Assembly: GCF_043290135.1 (NCBI RefSeq)
Contig: NC_134700.1
Coordinates: 163,022,053-163,086,052 of the forward strand
Direction: 5' to 3'
Origin: Rhipicephalus microplus
Lineage: Eukaryota; Arthropoda; Arachnida; Ixodida; Ixodidae
Length of the DNA stretch: 64,000 bases
Shown: in pieces, positions 59,955 to 64,000 of the stretch
How the letters are laid out: each line of letters starts with the position of its first letter
Position numbering within the stretch: the stretch's first letter is position 1
The notes under the pieces: generated by a model
Database searches by the model: none
What the model was told of the DNA's origin: nothing
Seen by the model: only the letters and a program-made list of their open reading frames with translations
Translations under genes and position numbers: made by a program

Positions 59955-61828
59955 GAATGAATGTCAAGTCGCCTGATTCCACTTCTCAAAGCCGGCAAGT
60001 CACCTTTAGACGTTTTCTTCTACCGCCCGATCAACCTCACTAGCTGTGTGGAAAAAGTTAGGAAGACCATCTTTCTAACGCGTCTATAATGATACTTAAG
60101 AGTTCTACGAATTATAGCCAGATGCCATGTCTGGGCTCAGACGAGGCCGCTAATCAATTGAAATTGTAGCTGCCTTGGTGGCATATGTAGAACATCCGAA
60201 AGCCTGTAAACGTTTACCTGATGCTCTGTTTTTTACGTTAGATGGGCTTCCGTCAATGTACCCCACGAAGCCATTGTCAGCGCATTAGAAGAAGTAGGAC
60301 TCGGTGGCAATATCTATGTGGGTTCACATCTACTTCCAGAACAGATCATTTCACGTGCAGACAGGGTGTGGCTCGACAACCAAGCAATACGCTAGCTGAG
60401 GAGTCCCGTAAGGCGGAGTTGTAAGTCTGACGGTATTCAACCTAACACTCATTGGACTAATTGGCAATAGTCAAGAAGCATACGGCTTCCCATTTATCGT
60501 GACTACATCTGTGTATGGACGTCAGGTGTGACTTAATTTCAACTTCGCGCTCGACTTCAGAAGGCATCATCAGTGACATCACACTATCTACGTATACGAG
60601 GGCTCGAGATCGCTAGTGGGAAGTGCGCAGTTTTGGCGTTCACCAGCCAGTGTCACCCAGCCACAGTCACAGGTTCTTGGAAATCATAATCGACCGAGAC
60701 CTGTATTGGACCCCTCGCGTAAAGGACTTGAAAAAACGGCTGACTGCCTTTTGCCACTTGTTCGGGTTCCTTGCCGAGAAACCTAGGGGTGTGTCCGTCG
60801 AGACTGTGTGACAGCTGTACAAGGTATTTTTTATTGAATTCCTGTTGTGCAGCCTACCTGTTATCTAACACATGCAAAAATGGCCTGCGCACACTCCATA
60901 ACATTGAAGCCCAGGCTCTTCGAAAATGCCCTGGTTTACACATCACCATTGAAAGGATGCGTACTTATATGCTAGCAACTATTCTCACCGCTCGACGAGC
61001 CTCGTTACTGAGAGCCCCCGTACAACATTTCGTACAATTGTCTATGCGCATCATGCATCATTTACGTCTGGTTATACGCCAGCGGAGAAGCCGGTGTATC
61101 CCCCCTGGTGCCTGACCCTTCCACAAGTACGTCTTTCAATACCAGGAATGCAGAAGAAATGAAATTTGTCTTTGTTTATCGTAAAATATTTCAGCCTGCT
61201 TCTTTTGAAATAAATATACAGTAGCAATAACGTGCAGATATACCCGAACAGTTCAAACACAGTGTCGGTTCTGGCAGTGCCGTGGTGATACAAGCTCGAG
61301 GAATAACCTTAGGAACCAAGCTGTCACATTTCACTATGTCTACGCCGGCAGAACGTGCGGCTTCGCGCGGCGCCCCAGAGTACATCGCATCTCAGAGACA
61401 GAGTAAATGGGCTGTGTTTGCCTACTCAGAACCGGCCTTACACAACATGCAGCCAGTTTTTTTGGCGAGGTTTCCAGAACGAAATTGTCAAGATTTTCCA
61501 CCAAGTCACAGAAACAGGCCACCAGGTCCGTTTCCACTGGCTACCTGGTCATTGTGGGCTAAGTGGCAATGATTCTGCAGACAGACAACTCGGCTGGCAC
61601 ATCCCACCAAGAAGAGCTCACCCTTCCGATTCTTCAGCTAAGGACAGACGCTCCAAGGCAACTTCGTCCCCTGGCACGTAGTCTGTGGCTGCAGGAGTGG
61701 AACACCCCAAGCATAAGGCATACAATACTCCACCAAAAAAACCCGCAAATAGAACTTCGACCTCCACGCAGACTTGATCAACGTGAAGCTTCGCTTCTTT
61801 GTCGGCTGTGGTTGGGGGTTACCTTCAT
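59955..61828 (+). pseudogene. I-clade LINE, 5'-truncated and heavily decayed
   Basis: RT start near 59970 (LIPLLKAGKSPLDVFFYRPI, NLTSCVEK). RT thumb near 60660-60850 (HRFLEIIIDRDLYWTPRVKD). Linker near 60890-61060 (LRTLHNIEAQALRKCPGLHI). RNase H near 61460-61600 (GHQVRFHWLPGHCGLSGNDS then AD). Next WLQEWNTPSIRHTI and REASLLCRLWLGVTF, the conserved segment before the C-terminal zinc motif. It stops there, because a gypsy element follows. Many stops and frameshifts; no YADD box recoverable. Confidence 0.85.
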
Positions 61829-62065
61829 GTGGTTGGGGGTTACCTTTTGGCCCATATTACCATGCCCGAAACTGAGAACGAAGACGATGTGCGCCAACAG
61901 CCTCGTGAAAAAAGTCACTGAAGAAGGCGACGTGCTTTTGTTTAGCTCTCTTGCTCTTGGCTCCTGCATAAAAACACACGTCGTTGGTTCTCGGGCTCAA
62001 CGTCTCGGTGAACTACTTACGTTGAGCCACGACACTAGTGGAGGTGCTGGGTTGAAAGACTGCCC

Positions 62066-63273
62066 ATGCTCAACACCCCATCTGGGAGCCGTTCATCAAG
62101 TCCCGACGCGCAGCCACCTGTTACGACACCAGTGCACCGCTTCAGTCGGCGGTTGCTAGGCCTCTCTCCTGAGCTGACCTCCTTCGACGAACATTCTACC
62201 AGGCATAACGTACCTCTGACAATGGCCTCCGCCAGCCAGCCACAGTTGGTCCAAGGAATACAAGGCAGCCCCGTTTCCAATCCAGCCCAGGTTACACTTC
62301 CTCAGTCACTTGTGCCTGGTCGCTTCAGTGGTGCCCCACATGAAGATGTTGAAGATTGGCTTGAGCATTACGAACGCGTTGTCGACATCAACCAGTGGAA
62401 TGCTCAACAGAAGCTGGCCAGCACGTACTTCACTCTCTATGACATCGCTCACACGTGGCTTGAGAATCGAGAAGGCCGTATATCCCCATGGGATGAGTTT
62501 CGACAGCAGCTGATTGACACCTTTGCTAGCGTCGACCGCCGAGAGCAGGCTCAGCAGTTGCTCGAGTTAGGGCTTCAAAAACCTAACGAAACTAAGGCAA
62601 TGTTTGCTGAAGACAGAACGCGCCTATGTCGTCGGGCTGATCCCAATATGTCCGAGGAAAAGAAGTTGCGCTACCTTATGCACGGCGTAAAAGAACAACT
62701 GTTCGCTGGACTCGTGCGCAATGCCCCAACTACCGTGGCCGATTTTATAAGAGAAGCCACTGCCATTGAGCGTGCTCTGCACCAACGATCGAGGCTGTAT
62801 GATCACTCGTCCACTACCACTCCAGTCAACGCCGCTTCAGTGACTCTGGACAATCAGGGCTCCCTACGTGATTTGGTCAGAGATATTGTCCGAGAAGAAA
62901 TTCAGAAGCTTTGGACTCCTCCAGTGGATACACCTGCGACCGCCATTGCCGCAGTCGTTCGTGACAAACTTAGGCACGCTTTTTCAGCAGCTGATCTCGG
63001 TCGCGAGCAGTGTCAACTGAGTTACACCAACGCTGTCCATCATCCACCACCCGTCCCACCTATTACGTCATACTACCAGCCACCTACAGCCGCACCTTCG
63101 TCGCAACCTTTGCAGGGAGCTTTCAGACGTCTGCGCATGTCTCCGATGTCTCCATGCCACCTGCCACCACTTGCTGCGCCTTACTCACCACCACGAGAGG
63201 ACATGGGACGCCCACAATTTTGCAGAATGTACTCTTGGCCCACTGTCGATCGGCGCCCTCTCTGCTTCAACTG
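62066..63273 (+). CDS. Gypsy Gag (interrupted before the zinc knuckle)
   Basis: Open from ATG 62066; a second ATG in good context at 62222 (acaatggcc) may be the true start. The Gag capsid core includes GRFSGAPHEDVEDWLEHYER, WNAQQKLASTYFTLYDIA, WDEFRQQLIDTF and KLRYLMHGVKEQL. This is followed by a Pro-rich region and RRPLCFN, the first half of the CCHC zinc knuckle, where a small retroposon enters at 63274. Gag packages element RNA into virus-like particles. The frame runs on into the insertion to 63397, giving a false C-terminus. Confidence 0.9.
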
Positions 63274-63645
63274 GGGGAAGGGGAAGTGTTTATGTTATAA
63301 GAAGGAAAAGAAAAGTGAGCCCCGTAACTGTCTGCTTCAGGGAGCGACACCTCAACAGTACCTCTCAAGAGATGGGGGGAGGGGATTAAGAGAATAGGAA
63401 TAAATGTATAGAGAGAGAGATAGAGAGAAAGAGAGATGGGGTAAGCCAGCGAGAAACGACATATCAAGGGGATAGGAAAAATAGCTAAGATGGAAACACG
63501 GTCACAGGAGTCCGAGGACAGGGCAACACTTGCGACCGCTCTTGTCGGCGTCAGGAGAGGACGTAGGGCGAGCCCAGTCGGCCAGAGCTACGCTGACGTC
63601 CATGAGGGCACACCTGGTTGGCACGGAATGCAGCGAGCGGAACCC
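63274..63645 (-). mobile_element. Small retroposon inserted in gag zinc knuckle
   Basis: 372 bp flanked by perfect 12-bp direct repeats ctgcttcaactg (63262-63273 and 63646-63657). Homologous to 8484-8825. A (GA)n-rich block lies at about 63400-63440. Read on the minus strand it has a pyrimidine-rich body, as in copy 1. It is a SINE or LINE 3' end; long TSDs exclude a solo LTR. Confidence 0.9.
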
Positions 63646-64000
63646 CTGCTTCAACTGTGGTGGTGCCGGCCATATAGCTCGCTATTGTTAGTGCCACAAC
63701 ACATCGCTTTGCCCTTCTCGGCCAGGGTACGACGCTCGCCGTGCCAACGCCGACTACATTGTTCGCCATGACGACCCTGGTTTTTGAGGACCTTCAACAA
63801 CGTGGTCTTCCTATCACGAGTCGCTTCCTAATCACCAGCACAGTTCCGCCAACAGGTCACGCTCTCCATCCCCTGCTCAGACATCGTCACCGAATCGACA
63901 TACTTTTGCTGACCTTCGGAGAACAAGGTCGCCCTGCCCTTACCGGGGAAAGTAAAGGTGGCGACTTTTCGGGGCTAAGGTCGCAGCGCAACCACAAGAC
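63646..64000 (+). pseudogene. Gypsy Gag C-terminal part after the insertion
   Basis: Resumes at the target duplication: PCFNCGGAGHIARYC, an intact CCHC zinc knuckle that binds element RNA. TAG follows at once (about 63689-63691), then CHNTSLC and a Ser/Arg/Pro-rich tail (NRSRSPSPAQTSSPNRHTF) in the same frame with another stop. The region before protease/RT normally looks like this. Continues past the window. Confidence 0.85.

Larger units (their letters stand above)
61829..64000 (+). mobile_element. Ty3/gypsy element, 5' part (continues beyond window)
   Basis: Interrupts the I-clade LINE right after RLWLGVTF. A ~240-bp leader (61829-62065) holds a TATA-like cataaaaacac (about 61966) and is followed by gag. 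I did not find a clear LTR pair or primer-binding site, so the left border is approximate. The pol region would be right of the window. It may be the same general type as the element at 1-1885, but the two share no overlapping region for comparison. Confidence 0.75.

Overview
The window looks like a hard-tick (Ixodidae) genome scaffold. This is an inference from three things: repeated copies of a tRNA-derived SINE with the sequence features I remember for the tick SINE Ruka, abundant I-clade and RTE/BovB-type LINEs plus Ty3/gypsy elements, and a neuropeptide-receptor gene with long introns full of these repeats. No bacterial-style gene organisation, rRNA or CRISPR array is present.

The one host gene I can assemble lies on the minus strand from about 56.98 kb down to about 31.1 kb, with a possible poly(A) signal at 29454-29459. 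It encodes a class B (secretin-family) G-protein-coupled receptor, closest in motifs to the arthropod DH31/calcitonin-like receptors (PDF receptor is the alternative). I traced 16 coding exons whose splice phases all agree. They give a signal peptide, ligand-binding (HRM) domains, seven membrane helices, and a 42-bp exon for TM7. The extracellular part is unusual. It carries two complete six-cysteine HRM domains in tandem, each encoded by three exons with the same phase pattern (0-1, 1-1, 1-0). The second HRM has an in-frame TAG where class B receptors have Phe or Trp. So this is a tandem-HRM receptor, a receptor with two exchangeable ligand-binding cassettes of which the second is decaying, or a fusion of two receptor genes.

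The rest is mobile DNA. From 1 to 6.4 kb: the 3' part of a gypsy element with its LTR, next to a composite repeat with ~147-bp tandem units. That repeat is split by an I-clade LINE, which is itself split by a Harbinger-like element. From 7.2 to 9.1 kb: a repeat with a tRNA-like head, carrying two nested insertions; its nearly empty paralogue is at 50.5-51.3 kb. From 12 to 16 kb: a SINE, a decayed CR1-like reverse transcriptase, and a second copy of the composite repeat. From 18.7 to 27.3 kb: scattered LINE and SINE fragments. Inside receptor introns: a 5'-truncated RTE (38.0-39.7 kb), a full-length RTE with 13-bp target duplications (44.5-47.6 kb), two clean SINEs and an endonuclease-domain LINE remnant. 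From 60 to 64 kb: a decayed I-clade LINE interrupted by a gypsy element whose gag is disrupted by a small retroposon with a 12-bp target duplication.

Large stretches (9.1-12.0, 16.1-18.7, 19.0-21.9, 23.3-25.2, 51.3-55.4, 57.0-59.9 kb) show no supportable gene. All motif, phase and target-duplication statements were read from the bases by eye. Family names rest on remembered motifs, not on searches.
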